Source: CAVWDI01 sp963793095 (GTDB lineage: Bacteria > Chloroflexota > Anaerolineae > Anaerolineales > UBA4823). From it: 64,000 nucleotides of DNA. Below, piece after piece: positions 34,543 through 44,375 of this stretch (the stretch's first letter is position 1; each line of letters opens with the position of its first letter). Position numbers and translations under genes: made by a program. The stretch lies in the NCBI GenBank assembly GCA_963793095.1, contig CAWBYY010000002.1, forward strand, positions 496,001 through 560,000, given 5' to 3'. The notes under the pieces were generated by a model that was not told the DNA's origin, searched no databases, and was given only the letters and a program-made list of their open reading frames with translations.

Positions 34543-36012
34543 CTAATAAGCGCCCTGGCGTTTGATTACCACCCAGGGAGTCCGGATCAGGATGAACAGA
34601 TCAAGCCAGATAGACCAGTTGCGGAAATAATATTCATCCATTCGAATCCGAAACTCATAACTCACATCATTGCGTCCATAAACCTGCCACATTCCTGTTA
34701 ATCCAGGTCTCAAACGGATGTAATGGTGTAAGGTGTCTTCATGCAGGTTCTTTTGCTGCGGCATGAACGGACGCGGCCCGACCAGGCTCATTTCACCCTT
34801 GAACACATTCCATAATTGAGGCAGTTCATCAATGCTGTAAAGCCTTAATATCCGTCCGATAGGCGTTATTCGCGGGTCATCCTTCAATTTCTGGTAACTG
34901 TCCCATTCATCCTGAAGAATTGAATTGCTGGAGAGATATTCATCCAGTTTCTGATCCGCGTTTTCATACATTGTACGGAACTTAAGCATCTGGAAACTCT
35001 GACCGTCTTTTCCGATTCGGGTTTGTCTGTATAAAATGGTACCTTTTGAAGTCAATTTAATAAAAATTGCTATGATCAGGAAAAAAGGAGAAAGCAGGAC
35101 AAGTAATAAAAGCGACCCGATAAGATCGAACAATTGTTTCTGGGCGCGTGACACCGGCTTTGCGAGCTCATGTTTCTTTTCAATGCCAGCCATCCCCCCC
35201 AGTTCCATGAACTTTACCCATAAAAATGGCTGCTCGCTGGCGATATCGACCCAAACAACTCTCTCAAAATTATCTTCAATGAGATCCAATCTCATCCCGC
35301 CCCACAGGCTTTTTGTTTTGTCTGTTAATATTGTGCATCGAATATTCTTGTCCTTGCACACGGAAATGAGTGAATTCTGAAACTTTTTCCCTGCATCATT
35401 ATCCTTAACAAAAGCCTCCTTTTCTGGAACCAGGTTTAGAACGGGTCGCATACCTATAGTTGGATTGTTTATTAGATGTTCGATTGCAGTCTGGTTAAGC
35501 TCAGGCGGCCCAAAAACCGCCACTGGTTCACCCCAGTACCCAATTCTTATCAACAATTTTCTGGTTAACAGCCTTGACAGTGGAATAAATCCCAGGGCAA
35601 GCGCCCAGCTCAGGATAAATATTGTCCTTGAGAAAACCTGGGGGATGTACATGAGGTATAAGACGATAATGAATGTTACAAATCCCAGGCTTGTGCTAAT
35701 TGTCAGCCTTCTGAGTTCATCTACAGGGCCTATTCCGATTGCGGGATACAGGTTTTGCAGAACATATAACAGGGGAAAAATCAATAAGAGAGGGATTATC
35801 CGGTAATACGGTTCGATACTGAATTCGCCAAGCATTACTGTCCGCAGGCCGATCGCGATAATTAATGCAAAAAGCAAGCCTGTAAGATCAGCCAAAACCA
35901 GCGCAACCACCATAATCCAGCGAACCTGGCGTCGAAGAAATCCTGGGTTGGCTTTTTCCCCGGGTTCAATTGGGATTGAGATGATTTCTTGCATTGATGG
36001 TTGTATATCCAT
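34543..36012 (-). CDS. polyprenyl-phosphate sugar-1-phosphate transferase (WbaP-like)
   Basis: Starts glycan assembly by moving a sugar-1-phosphate onto undecaprenyl phosphate at the membrane. The 489-residue protein has five N-terminal membrane helices, a cytosolic Rossmann-like middle part, a sixth hydrophobic segment (LIGSLLLLVLLSPFFLIIAI) and the catalytic bacterial sugar-transferase domain: ILYRQTRIGKDGQSFQMLKF, DELPQLWNVFKGEMSLVGPR and YIRLRPGLTGMWQVYGRNDV. The presence of this enzyme strongly implies a lipid-linked polymer such as capsule, O-antigen-like glycan or exopolysaccharide. The sugar may be galactose or glucose. Confidence 0.92.
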   Translation of the reverse strand: MDIQPSMQEIISIPIEPGEKANPGFLRRQVRWIMVVALVLADLTGLLFALIIAIGLRTVMLGEFSIEPYYRIIPLLLIFPLLYVLQNLYPAIGIGPVDELRRLTISTSLGFVTFIIVLYLMYIPQVFSRTIFILSWALALGFIPLSRLLTRKLLIRIGYWGEPVAVFGPPELNQTAIEHLINNPTIGMRPVLNLVPEKEAFVKDNDAGKKFQNSLISVCKDKNIRCTILTDKTKSLWGGMRLDLIEDNFERVVWVDIASEQPFLWVKFMELGGMAGIEKKHELAKPVSRAQKQLFDLIGSLLLLVLLSPFFLIIAIFIKLTSKGTILYRQTRIGKDGQSFQMLKFRTMYENADQKLDEYLSSNSILQDEWDSYQKLKDDPRITPIGRILRLYSIDELPQLWNVFKGEMSLVGPRPFMPQQKNLHEDTLHHYIRLRPGLTGMWQVYGRNDVSYEFRIRMDEYYFRNWSIWLDLFILIRTPWVVIKRQGAY

Positions 36013-36083
36013 ATGCTCAATAGTGATAAGTAACAGGATGTGTTCGGTTTCAATCTAACTGCAGGGTTGAAGATGCAGTTGAA

Positions 36084-37316
36084 TTAAGATTCGTTTTTTA
36101 TTAATTGCTGAAATTTTACCAAAACGCCCTTTAGAATCTCCTCTTTTGACCAGTGTTTCTGGGCGAACGCACGTCCCAAAGAACCGTATTGTTGCCTGGA
36201 GTGTGGATTGTAATATAAATTTCTTATTTCATCTGCAAGAGCTTGAGGATCGCCCGGAGCGATAATACGGATTGTCCCGCTGAGTTCACAAGCGATTTCT
36301 GTTTCCGGGAGGGCAGTGGCGATTACCGGTTTGCCGCTTGCCAGCATCCCTGTCAGTTTTGATGGAAGTACGGCATCCGCTGTGCCTGGTCTTTGGGGAA
36401 GCACGTGGATATCTGCAGTGTTCAGCAACTGGTTTAACTTTTCCACTGGCTGCAGTGGCGCGAATAATATATTTTGCAGCCCCCGCGATTTTTTTATTAG
36501 CGATTCTTTTAAAGGGCCTTCTCCGCTGAGCACAAAAACCAAACCTTTAATATTTTCGAGTAATTTACCGGCATCGATAACAAGGTCCAGATCCTGTTTG
36601 TTCCCCATATTTCCCGCATAAAGGACAACTATCTTCTCCTCAGGGATATCTAACTCAGCCCTGAGCGGGCTCGCGCTATCCAGGGGGTAGATAAGATCTG
36701 TGTCGACCCAATTCGGGAAATAAAAAGTCTTGTGCGCTGGAACATTTTTTTGCTTGAGTGATTCGATCATTCGCTTCGATATGGTTGAACAGATGTCGAA
36801 CCGTCCGATTGAGTACTCCTCAAACTTTTTTGCCAGAGGGTATATCAGTCGTTTGCCCGGGAGTATTGCCAATCCTGAGGCAGCCTCAAGCTCAAAATCC
36901 TGGATATGGAGCCAGGAAACGGCTCTAACCCTTCTGGAATACCGGTAAACTGCAGGAGTGCTGAATAATGTGGGCGCGACTGAAAATACAATATCAGGTT
37001 TCCATTGGAGTTGGTTTAACAGTTCCAGCGAGCAGGAAAAGCCGAAAGAGCCCAGGTGAATTATCCTCTTCAAACCGGTCGGGTTTTTTGGAACGTATAT
37101 TGGACAGCGGAAAACTTCAATTCCATTCCAATATTCTTTCTGATAACGGACACCTTTATACTTATCAGGTATTTTCCAATGGGGGTAGTAAGGTGGGGCG
37201 CTGATTACCCTGACCGGGTTGCCCTGTTCTACCAGGTATTCAGCCAGTTCTGTGGTGTACTTGCCTGTACCGGTTACTTCAGGCGCGAAGTTGAGTCCAC
37301 ATATCAATACGCGCAT
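36084..37316 (-). CDS. WcaI/WbuB-type glycosyltransferase (GT4)
   Basis: About 410 residues; I start it at MRVLICGLNFAPEVTGTGKY (37316) because the 4 residues before it are not conserved in style. It has the two-domain GT-B fold. The C-terminal nucleotide-sugar site shows VVLYAGNMGNKQDLDLVIDA, HVLPQRPGTADAVLPSKLTG and LASGKPVIATALPETEIACE. It probably adds a hexose or an amino-fucose residue to the growing lipid-linked glycan. Gap to the FkbM gene is 8 bases, so the two are co-transcribed. Confidence 0.88.
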   Translation of the reverse strand: MRVLICGLNFAPEVTGTGKYTTELAEYLVEQGNPVRVISAPPYYPHWKIPDKYKGVRYQKEYWNGIEVFRCPIYVPKNPTGLKRIIHLGSFGFSCSLELLNQLQWKPDIVFSVAPTLFSTPAVYRYSRRVRAVSWLHIQDFELEAASGLAILPGKRLIYPLAKKFEEYSIGRFDICSTISKRMIESLKQKNVPAHKTFYFPNWVDTDLIYPLDSASPLRAELDIPEEKIVVLYAGNMGNKQDLDLVIDAGKLLENIKGLVFVLSGEGPLKESLIKKSRGLQNILFAPLQPVEKLNQLLNTADIHVLPQRPGTADAVLPSKLTGMLASGKPVIATALPETEIACELSGTIRIIAPGDPQALADEIRNLYYNPHSRQQYGSLGRAFAQKHWSKEEILKGVLVKFQQLIKNES

Positions 37317-37324
37317 TCTAAAAT

Positions 37325-38083
37325 TCAATTCGCCCGTGGGAGAAAAACATAACTTTGATTGTCGAGATAGTTGTTTTCCGGTACGGGTGTTTTTCCATCC
37401 GGACTGGTTCCAGGCTCTTGATAACCAGCTCTTGAAAAGATATCTGCAATTTTCTCCCGGTTAGCGCCCTTATGGAACTCAAGCAGGATTATTGGTTTCT
37501 GATCCCGTAAAATAGCGACCATACCCTGCAACACGCTTAATTCCATCCCCTGAACATCTATTTTAACGCCGTTGATTTTTGGATCCTTATTGGTTATTTG
37601 GGGCCACAACCAGTCCAGACTTGTTACGACAAATTGGACCGTGCCGGTGTTCTCGATTGTGCTGTCGATCATTCCGCGTTCCACCGGCAGCTGTTTAATC
37701 GTAATACCATCAACTTGTCCTAAAGCGAGAGGCAGCACAGTTGATTGCCTGAAATCATTGATCGCCATTGTCTGGTCTAAATAACCCGCGGTGGTCAACA
37801 TTGGTTCAAAAACAAATACCCTCCCGAGGCTGCCAACCTGTCTGCACAAAGCGATGGCGGTGTACCCATAGTGTGCGCCTACATCCAGCCAGGTTTCGCC
37901 GGGTTTAATATTCTCCTGGATCCAGTCCAGCAGGCTCTTCTCTGTACGTCCGGTTATTGCAGCCGGGTAATCGTGCCACGAAGTGACTATTTTAAAGCCG
38001 CGCAGCGGGCCAGCGATAATACGGTGTTCACGCACTGTCTTTGGCAGAAAATTTCTGATACTTGATTTTATTTTTTGGTTCAC
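37325..38083 (-). CDS. FkbM-family methyltransferase
   Basis: A 252-residue SAM-dependent methyltransferase. The SAM site is seen in GETWLDVGAHYGYTAIALCR and VFVFEPMLTTAGYLDQTMAI, and the FkbM hallmark in INGVKIDVQGMELSVLQGM followed by PIILLEFHKG. FkbM enzymes make O-methyl ethers on sugars or polyketides; in a polysaccharide locus they usually methylate a glycan hydroxyl. No signal peptide. It lies between two sugar genes on the same strand. Confidence 0.88.
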   Translation of the reverse strand: MNQKIKSSIRNFLPKTVREHRIIAGPLRGFKIVTSWHDYPAAITGRTEKSLLDWIQENIKPGETWLDVGAHYGYTAIALCRQVGSLGRVFVFEPMLTTAGYLDQTMAINDFRQSTVLPLALGQVDGITIKQLPVERGMIDSTIENTGTVQFVVTSLDWLWPQITNKDPKINGVKIDVQGMELSVLQGMVAILRDQKPIILLEFHKGANREKIADIFSRAGYQEPGTSPDGKTPVPENNYLDNQSYVFLPRAN

Positions 38084-38129
38084 TTCACTGCAAAAAATTT
38101 ATGCTTTCGGATTCACGAATTTAGTTCTT

Positions 38130-39104
38130 TCAGGTGATATTTTGTGTTTCTAACCACTTTACTGTTTTTGCGATTCCTTCGTCAGTAGTATATGGTGGAG
38201 TTCCGAAAACCTCAATGGTCGGACTGACCGGGACGATATTGGTTGTTGTGAGGTTCTTATACCTGGATGAGTACATCGGGAAAGGAACACCAAACTTTAC
38301 AAGAATATCCCCTGTATACGCCAGTATCCGGATCAATTGATCTGGCAGAAGTTTTACAGGCCTGCCTGTGAGAGCCAGGGAAAACCTGTTGACCCATTCA
38401 TACTGGCTGGACGGCAATTCGCCAATGTAGTAAGTTTTCCGGTCGACTAAATCGCTGGGTGCAGTCAGGATCTGGTCAATTTGCCAGACTGCATTTTCTA
38501 CATAACCATAACTCCGGATTACCCGGTCCCCAGCCGGGTGGAAATAAAGACCTTTTTTCATGAGGCGCCACAATCCGTAAGGCAGATGAGGGTGCCAGGG
38601 TCCCCAGATATTTGTCGGCCTGATGATTGTCCAGGTGCATTTGATATCTGCCCTACGTACAATTTCTTCCATAACCGCTTTGCTCTCACCATACAGCATA
38701 AGCGGATCGTAATCCGTATCACTTGCCGGTAAACCTGAACCGGGTTTACGGACATGCTGGGTGGATGTTACGATAAGCCTGGATACGCTGGGAGTATTGT
38801 TGCAGGCAGATAGTAAGGTTGATATTCCTTCTGTGTTTTCTTTATAATCTTCCAGTGTTTTTCCTTCCATACTTGCTTTTGCCGCAAGATGAACCACATG
38901 AGTGGGTCTGAAAGCCGTAAACTTGAAGAGCACATCTTCGAAATCAAGAATGTCGGATTTTTGCCAGTAATCGATATGGGAGGGTTTATTCGGCTTTTTG
39001 GTGTCCAGGTTGGTAAACTTGCGTGATTTTTCTATAAAATAATCTGCAAGGCAGGTCCCAATAAAACCGCTGCCTCCTGTTATCAGAACTCGGATATTTG
39101 TCAT
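38130..39104 (-). CDS. NAD-dependent epimerase/dehydratase (extended SDR)
   Basis: A 324-residue nucleotide-sugar-type enzyme. The Rossmann motif is VLITGGSGFIGTCLADYFIE; VVHLAAKASMEGKTLEDYK, a Thr/Ser-rich VTSTQHVRKPG and the catalytic YGESK (Tyr-x-x-x-Lys) follow. WTIIRPTNIWGPWHPHLPYG and RVIRSYGYVENAVWQID are typical of sugar epimerases and reductases. The exact reaction (4-epimerase, reductase or dehydratase) cannot be told. It would act on the nucleotide sugar that feeds the neighbouring transferases. Confidence 0.88.
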   Translation of the reverse strand: MTNIRVLITGGSGFIGTCLADYFIEKSRKFTNLDTKKPNKPSHIDYWQKSDILDFEDVLFKFTAFRPTHVVHLAAKASMEGKTLEDYKENTEGISTLLSACNNTPSVSRLIVTSTQHVRKPGSGLPASDTDYDPLMLYGESKAVMEEIVRRADIKCTWTIIRPTNIWGPWHPHLPYGLWRLMKKGLYFHPAGDRVIRSYGYVENAVWQIDQILTAPSDLVDRKTYYIGELPSSQYEWVNRFSLALTGRPVKLLPDQLIRILAYTGDILVKFGVPFPMYSSRYKNLTTTNIVPVSPTIEVFGTPPYTTDEGIAKTVKWLETQNIT

Positions 39105-39162
39105 TCTAAAAATTTGTATACTCTTTCTCTGTTTATTGCGATATTTGAATTACATGATTTAT

Positions 39163-40341
39163 TCAGGGTGTCTGCCCGTTTAGGATTTTTTGATAGGCTT
39201 TGATCATTAATTCGACATTCTTGTCCCAGTTGTATTTCTCGCGGGCGAGATTGCGGGCATTCCTGCCCATCTCAGCGCGCAAACCCGGGTCGGAGTAAAG
39301 GCTCAGCATGCCAGCCATAAAATCTTCATCATGACAATCGGTTACCAGCCCGGCTTTTGCACCATCAATCTCCTGCCAGATATTTATTTTGTTGGTGATA
39401 ACGGCTGGCATTCCGCTCGCCAGTGCTTCAACCAGAGCCACCCCAAAGTTTTCAGTATAGGATGACAGGACAAAAATATCTGCGTCCTGGAAGGCGGCGA
39501 GTTTTTTTTCGCCATTCAGCATCCCGGTGTAGGTCGTTCTGTCAAGTACGCCAAGTTCTGAAAGCCAGCCGTTGACCTTTGCCATGTAATTTGTTTCATC
39601 AGGGCCGGCAATAACAAGGTGGACATCCGGATGGAGATAGGCGATTTTTGCAAACGACTTACACAATATATCCAATCCTTTTTTAAAATCAATCCTTCCA
39701 AGAAACAGGAATAAAAATTTATCTTCTAATTCGGGATATTCTCTCCGGAATACGCCTTTTTCCGGTAGATTGGCATACTCATCCACATTAATTCCGATGG
39801 GCACAACTATCCCCGGCGACTGGATGTTCATTGCTTTGTGCGCCAGGTCTTTTTCCCCTTGCGAGGTGTAATGAATCGCAGCAGAGTGGTTTAGATTACG
39901 ATATTCGAAAAGGAAATTATAGATAGACTTTTTGATCCGGCTTTTGTTTCGCAGGAAGGGGTCAAGCGTCCCGTGCGGGCGGATAATATACGGTACGCGG
40001 CCCTTTCTGCAGTAATAGGCAGCCGCGCTTGAATGGTACATGTACAGGCTGTGGATATGCACCAGATCAAATTCTTCAACTGTAGCCTTTAATTTGCTGC
40101 TCAATGCTCTTGAATAACCGTACTTGCGGCTTATTAAGACCGGAAAGTGGAAGATTTTGACTCCATCTTTCAACACAAAATTATTCAATGGTACATCAAG
40201 ATAGCCTGTGATGTTCAGGTTGGTCGTATAAATGCTTGCCTCAATATTTCGTTCGACCAGGGCGCGGCACAACTCCGGTGCGACCTTGGCAGGGCCGCCC
40301 CTTTCAGGGTAAATTGCGCCCAAAACATGCAGAACTTTCAT
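39163..40341 (-). CDS. glycosyltransferase family 4
   Basis: A GT-B glycosyltransferase of about 392 residues, with its start at MKVLHVLGAIYPERGGPAKV (40341; an open GTG lies 15 bases upstream). Donor-site motifs are FLFLGRIDFKKGLDILCKSF, LVIAGPDETNYM, DADIFVLSSYTENFGVALVE and ALASGMPAVITNKINIWQEI, with the E-x7-E pattern of retaining GT4 enzymes. It is the first gene of the left, minus-strand half of the sugar locus. A divergent ABC transporter gene starts 230 bases away, so their promoters lie in the shared gap. Confidence 0.9.
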   Translation of the reverse strand: MKVLHVLGAIYPERGGPAKVAPELCRALVERNIEASIYTTNLNITGYLDVPLNNFVLKDGVKIFHFPVLISRKYGYSRALSSKLKATVEEFDLVHIHSLYMYHSSAAAYYCRKGRVPYIIRPHGTLDPFLRNKSRIKKSIYNFLFEYRNLNHSAAIHYTSQGEKDLAHKAMNIQSPGIVVPIGINVDEYANLPEKGVFRREYPELEDKFLFLFLGRIDFKKGLDILCKSFAKIAYLHPDVHLVIAGPDETNYMAKVNGWLSELGVLDRTTYTGMLNGEKKLAAFQDADIFVLSSYTENFGVALVEALASGMPAVITNKINIWQEIDGAKAGLVTDCHDEDFMAGMLSLYSDPGLRAEMGRNARNLAREKYNWDKNVELMIKAYQKILNGQTP

Positions 40342-40571
40342 AAGGTCATGATCCACATTAAAATGTAAATTGAATGAAACTTGCCCGATCCATTTTATTA
40401 TCCCATAAGAAGATAGATATTTAGACTGCAGCCTCTCGAGAAAATATATCTTTATTATGGGCGATCATCCATAACCCGGGAGGAACAGCAGAAATAATCG
40501 CGATAAAATAAAAGCGGTTTTAATCCCGGACTTTTATTTAACCCAGCAGCTGATCATTAAGTGGGTAACGC

Positions 40572-42395
40572 TTGAAAAAATATATCAAACCGTATTTAGA
40601 CGTATTAAAACTGCTAAAAGGGAACCCGTTTAAACTTGCCGGGTTGATCCTGTTTTCTTTTTTTGGCACGCTGATCGAGGGTTTCGGCCTGGCATTGCTG
40701 CTGCCAATTTTAGAAGGGGCTTCAATCGAAAATGGAGTCCTGGGGACAATTCCGGTAATTTCATTGCTGTTCAGTGAAGTAAACGAATTTACCTTAACGG
40801 AGCGGGTGAGGATTGCAGCATTGCTCTTGATATTGACATTCACAATCAGGAGTCTGTTCCTGGCTGGCGCTCAAATATTATCAAATATGCTTGCAATCCA
40901 GACAGAGGGAAAACTGCAATTGCAGATATTCAAACAGGTGCAGGCAGTTCAGATTTCATATATTTACGGGGAAAAACAGGGCAATATCCTGGAAGTTTTA
41001 AACAGGCATACCAGTCAGACCGGTATGCTTATCCATGAGGTGATTGAGGGGATAACTTCCCTGCTTGCAGTTATTGCGTATGTAGGAGTGATGCTTTGGA
41101 TATCCTGGGAGTTGACCCTGATAACAGTTATTCTGCAGTTATTGATAACGATATTTGTCAGACAGCGCCTCTCAGAACGGATAAAAATTCTGGCATACAA
41201 AACCCGGGCGTTGGGCATGCAGGTCAGTTCAATTCTGGTTGAAAACCTCTCAGCGGTGAAGTTGATCCATTTGTTCTCTCGGGAAAACTACACCCAAAAA
41301 CGGTTCAGTGATGTGCAGAATTCCTATATCTCCCACTATCTCAGATCTGAAAATTTACTGAAGTTGAGCGTACCGCTGTATAACTTTTTAAACGGGTTAG
41401 TAGTTGGGCTGATCCTGATTGCCAGCACCTTTGTGCTTCCAGAAGACAGCGATGTTTGGTTAGGCCAGGTGATTCTATTTATTATCATTATTTTCCGGTT
41501 GATGGCTCCGGCGGCGAGATTTAATTACGCCAATTCGAGAATTTCCCAGTTAGAACCTGCCCTGGAATCAGTCCAGGATTTTCTACACCGGGATGACAAG
41601 CCCTATCTGGATGATGGTGATATCCGTTTTTCTCAACTTGAGGGCAGCATCCAATTTGAGGAAGTCTCTTTTCGTTATGGCGAAGACGAAGAGCGGGCTC
41701 TAAAAAATGTTACCTTCCAGATCCCGTGCGGAAAGATGACTGCAGTAGTAGGCGAGTCGGGTGCTGGTAAAACAACCCTGGTCAACCTGATAGCCAGGCT
41801 TTATGACCCGCAATCCGGAAGAATACTGCTTGACCGCGCTGACCTGCGCGATTATCAGATTGATACTTGGCACACAAAAATTGCGGTTGTTAGCCAGGAC
41901 ACCTTCTTGTTCAATACTTCGGTTGCGGAAAATCTCCGCTTTGCTAAACCGGAAGCGCCAGACGAAGAAGTAATCCATGCCGCCAGGTTAGCTCAGGCGC
42001 ACGAATTTATTCAGAAACTGCCTTTAAAATATGAAACCGTGCTGGGCGACCGCGGAGTTCGGCTTTCAGGTGGACAGCAGCAGCGGATCGCGATTGCCCG
42101 GGCGCTGTTGGTGAACCCACAATTGCTGATCCTGGATGAAGCTACCAGCGACCTTGACACTGAAACCGAAAAGGCGATCCAGTCCGCGATTGAAAAGTTC
42201 AGCCAGGGGCGAACACTGTTTGTTATCGCCCACCGTCTTTCAACCGTAAAACAAGCCGACAACATCGTTGTTTTGTTAAATGGAGAAGTTGTTGAACAGG
42301 GCAGCCATAGAGTTCTTATGGATAAAAATGGTTATTACAAAAGGCTGGTATTATCTCAAGATTTATCTGTAGACCATCCTGGGGAAGTGTTTTGA
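40572..42395 (+). CDS. ABC transporter, fused permease and ATPase (MsbA/lipid-linked-glycan flippase type)
   Basis: A 607-residue half transporter that works as a dimer. Six N-terminal helices (the first at LAGLILFSFFGTLIEGFGLA) are followed by the ATPase: Walker A VVGESGAGKTTLVNLIARLY, signature RLSGGQQQRIAIARALL, Walker B LLILDEATSDLDTETEKA and FVIAHRLSTVKQADNIVVL. In a polysaccharide locus such proteins (MsbA, PglK, WlaB types) flip lipid-linked glycans outward. The start is a TTG with a weak ribosome-binding site; no better start is visible. No Wzx gene is seen, so this is the likely exporter. Confidence 0.9.
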   Translation: MKKYIKPYLDVLKLLKGNPFKLAGLILFSFFGTLIEGFGLALLLPILEGASIENGVLGTIPVISLLFSEVNEFTLTERVRIAALLLILTFTIRSLFLAGAQILSNMLAIQTEGKLQLQIFKQVQAVQISYIYGEKQGNILEVLNRHTSQTGMLIHEVIEGITSLLAVIAYVGVMLWISWELTLITVILQLLITIFVRQRLSERIKILAYKTRALGMQVSSILVENLSAVKLIHLFSRENYTQKRFSDVQNSYISHYLRSENLLKLSVPLYNFLNGLVVGLILIASTFVLPEDSDVWLGQVILFIIIIFRLMAPAARFNYANSRISQLEPALESVQDFLHRDDKPYLDDGDIRFSQLEGSIQFEEVSFRYGEDEERALKNVTFQIPCGKMTAVVGESGAGKTTLVNLIARLYDPQSGRILLDRADLRDYQIDTWHTKIAVVSQDTFLFNTSVAENLRFAKPEAPDEEVIHAARLAQAHEFIQKLPLKYETVLGDRGVRLSGGQQQRIAIARALLVNPQLLILDEATSDLDTETEKAIQSAIEKFSQGRTLFVIAHRLSTVKQADNIVVLLNGEVVEQGSHRVLMDKNGYYKRLVLSQDLSVDHPGEVF

Positions 42396-42456
42396 ATTAT
42401 TTTCCATTAGATAAACTCACCCGGTTTCGAGGTCAATAACAACTGTATCTCTTCGC

Positions 42457-43266
42457 ATGGAAAAAGTTCTTTCAATAAAGTCGCTGGGTAGAGAAATTAT
42501 ATGGACTTTAGTGTACTATTGGCGGTTGGGAAAACAGCTGATTTATCCTGTGTTCCCAATTAAATCTGAACCAAAGGTTTCTGCTATCATCCCTGTTTAT
42601 TCCCCGGAACGGTTAAGGAATGTAAAAAGGCAGATTGAATTGCTTAAAAAATGCGATTTTATCGAAAGGATCGTTATTTCAAACCATAACCCGGACATAA
42701 AGCTGAAACAGGTGCTGGAAGATTCTGACGACCGGATAGTGGTAGTTGATCAAAACACCAGGCGTGGTTGTGGCTACCAGTGGCTGGTTTTGAAAACATT
42801 TCAGCCGGATTTAATTTTCAGCATCGATGACGACATGCTACTTTTTCCTTTCCAGCTGGTGAAAGTTCTTGAAGAACTTGAAAGTAATCCGGGTGTTCCA
42901 CATGGCGTGGCAGGCTGGTCCGGGCGGGTTTATCTAAAAAACCAGGAAGTCTGTGTAAATCGTTTAACCCAATTCTATGCGATCACAATAGAACATTTAG
43001 GGAATTATTTTGAACTGGTGGATGCAATTGCTTCAGGTGATGGAGATATAAAAGAATTAATCGAATTCTGGGGCGATGACCTGGTTATCAGCAGGACTGG
43101 CTCTGACTTGCCTCGAATACACAAAGTGGGTGTGATAATCCAGGATCGGACTGCTACGAAACTCGGTGTCGCTACTTTCACATATGATGGGTTTTTGGAT
43201 AACAGAAAAAAGGTAAGCAATTTGTTGAAAGAGATTACGGATATTACGGGATTTCGAAAAAAGTAA
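42457..43266 (+). CDS. GT64/exostosin-like glycosyltransferase
   Basis: A 269-residue protein with a single GT-A-type domain. The start SAIIPVYSPERLRNVKRQIE and VVVDQNTRRGCGYQWLVLKT are followed by the metal-binding DxD-type motif FSIDDDMLLFPFQLVKVLEE. The layout resembles the C-terminal (GT64) catalytic domain of exostosins rather than classic GT2 enzymes. A Trp-Gly-Asp-Asp element (EFWGDDLVISRTG) near residue 205 may be the catalytic or acceptor side. It follows the ABC transporter by 61 bases. Sugar specificity is unknown. Confidence 0.72.
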   Translation: MEKVLSIKSLGREIIWTLVYYWRLGKQLIYPVFPIKSEPKVSAIIPVYSPERLRNVKRQIELLKKCDFIERIVISNHNPDIKLKQVLEDSDDRIVVVDQNTRRGCGYQWLVLKTFQPDLIFSIDDDMLLFPFQLVKVLEELESNPGVPHGVAGWSGRVYLKNQEVCVNRLTQFYAITIEHLGNYFELVDAIASGDGDIKELIEFWGDDLVISRTGSDLPRIHKVGVIIQDRTATKLGVATFTYDGFLDNRKKVSNLLKEITDITGFRKK

Positions 43267-43556
43267 ATTTTTGCGGAAGTGGTTTGTATTAATCGTATTT
43301 AAAAAAGGCTTCATGACTACTATAGGTATTTGGGGGTGAATCCAATCCAGAACAGGCAGCTTGTCTTCTGGCAATATCAAGAAGAAATTCTGGGGATTAT
43401 GGGATTATCTCTGAATAGAAGACGGGTTTTCGAGAAGCATTTGGGGTTTTTATCGCGAATATTACCAGCCCCGAATAGTATTCGAAAATCTTTCGGCTCT
43501 GGTTTATGGGAGAAAAACCAGAGCGCCAGTACAGGTTATAGAACTTCAAATTTACA
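43267..43556. other. intergenic stretch without recognised gene
   Basis: 290 bases between the convergent GT64-like and GT2 genes. A 97-codon open frame exists on the plus strand but has no ribosome-binding site, odd composition, and overlaps the GT2 gene end, so I do not call it. No clear terminator hairpin with a U run was found. Confidence 0.4.
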
Positions 43557-44375
43557 TTATTGGCAATACTCGTTCCAACTTTTACCCCGGTATCTGTTTG
43601 TTTGGATCAGACTCCAGAAATAATTCCCGTTGATGATCTGCAGCGTTCGATACATCCATCTCAATCTTGGCCTGGGCATCGTCTCTGCAGAATTTTCCAG
43701 AAACCATTTATAGAAATCAGCCCACTCCTTGTTAATAATTTCTCTTTTGGACACTGTTTTTGCGAATGGGTGTTTTCTGAAGGCGACCAGCGGTTCCGGT
43801 AAGTAAATAAATTCAATGCCTTCAAGCAGCATCCGGAAGAAAAGATCGGTGTCCATCACATAGTCATATTCCGGTTTCAAGCCTCCCACCTGGTCGTAAG
43901 CCTTGCGGGTGAAAAACCAGTCCGGGCTGATAATATTCAAACCCCGTCGTCCAAACCAGTCAGCCTGGCGGATATGCTTTATTATTTCAATGATCAACCC
44001 GTCTTTATCGATGATGAGGTAATCTCCGGCAAAGATACCTCCTTGCGGATTGTTTTTTAAGGCTTCTGCTAGTAATCTGAGCGAGTTTGGCAGCAGGATA
44101 TCATCGCTGTTTACCCACCCCATAATTTCGCCGGCAGCAATATTAAACCCTTCGATTAAAGCGTCCGTTTGGCCGGCGTCCTTTTTACTCTGCCAGTGGT
44201 GGATATCCCGTTCGAATTTTTTTATTATTTCGATTGTCCCGTCTGTGCTGCCGCCGTCCATGATGATGAATTCAAGATTGGGGTAATCCTGGGATAGGAT
44301 TGATAAGATCAATTCCTCGATAAATTCTCCTTGGTTGAGGGTGGGCATGATGACAGATATTCGGGGGTATTCCAT
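43557..44375 (-). CDS. glycosyltransferase family 2
   Basis: A 272-residue GT-A enzyme. The nucleotide-binding start is ISVIMPTLNQGEFIEELILS; FIIMDGGSTDGTIEIIKKFE and IMGWVNSDDILLPNSL give the family Asp residues (the DDI pair replaces a DxD). GLKPEYDYVMDTDLFFRMLL contains the typical ED-like catalytic base region. It is the only minus-strand gene in the right half of the sugar locus, facing the GT64-like gene. Acceptor and donor are unknown. Confidence 0.9.
   Translation of the reverse strand: MEYPRISVIMPTLNQGEFIEELILSILSQDYPNLEFIIMDGGSTDGTIEIIKKFERDIHHWQSKKDAGQTDALIEGFNIAAGEIMGWVNSDDILLPNSLRLLAEALKNNPQGGIFAGDYLIIDKDGLIIEIIKHIRQADWFGRRGLNIISPDWFFTRKAYDQVGGLKPEYDYVMDTDLFFRMLLEGIEFIYLPEPLVAFRKHPFAKTVSKREIINKEWADFYKWFLENSAETMPRPRLRWMYRTLQIINGNYFWSLIQTNRYRGKSWNEYCQ

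Noticed and set aside
43330..43623. 97-codon plus-strand frame after the GT64-like gene
   Set aside because: No ribosome-binding site, overlaps the conserved end of the GT2 gene and has no recognisable motif.
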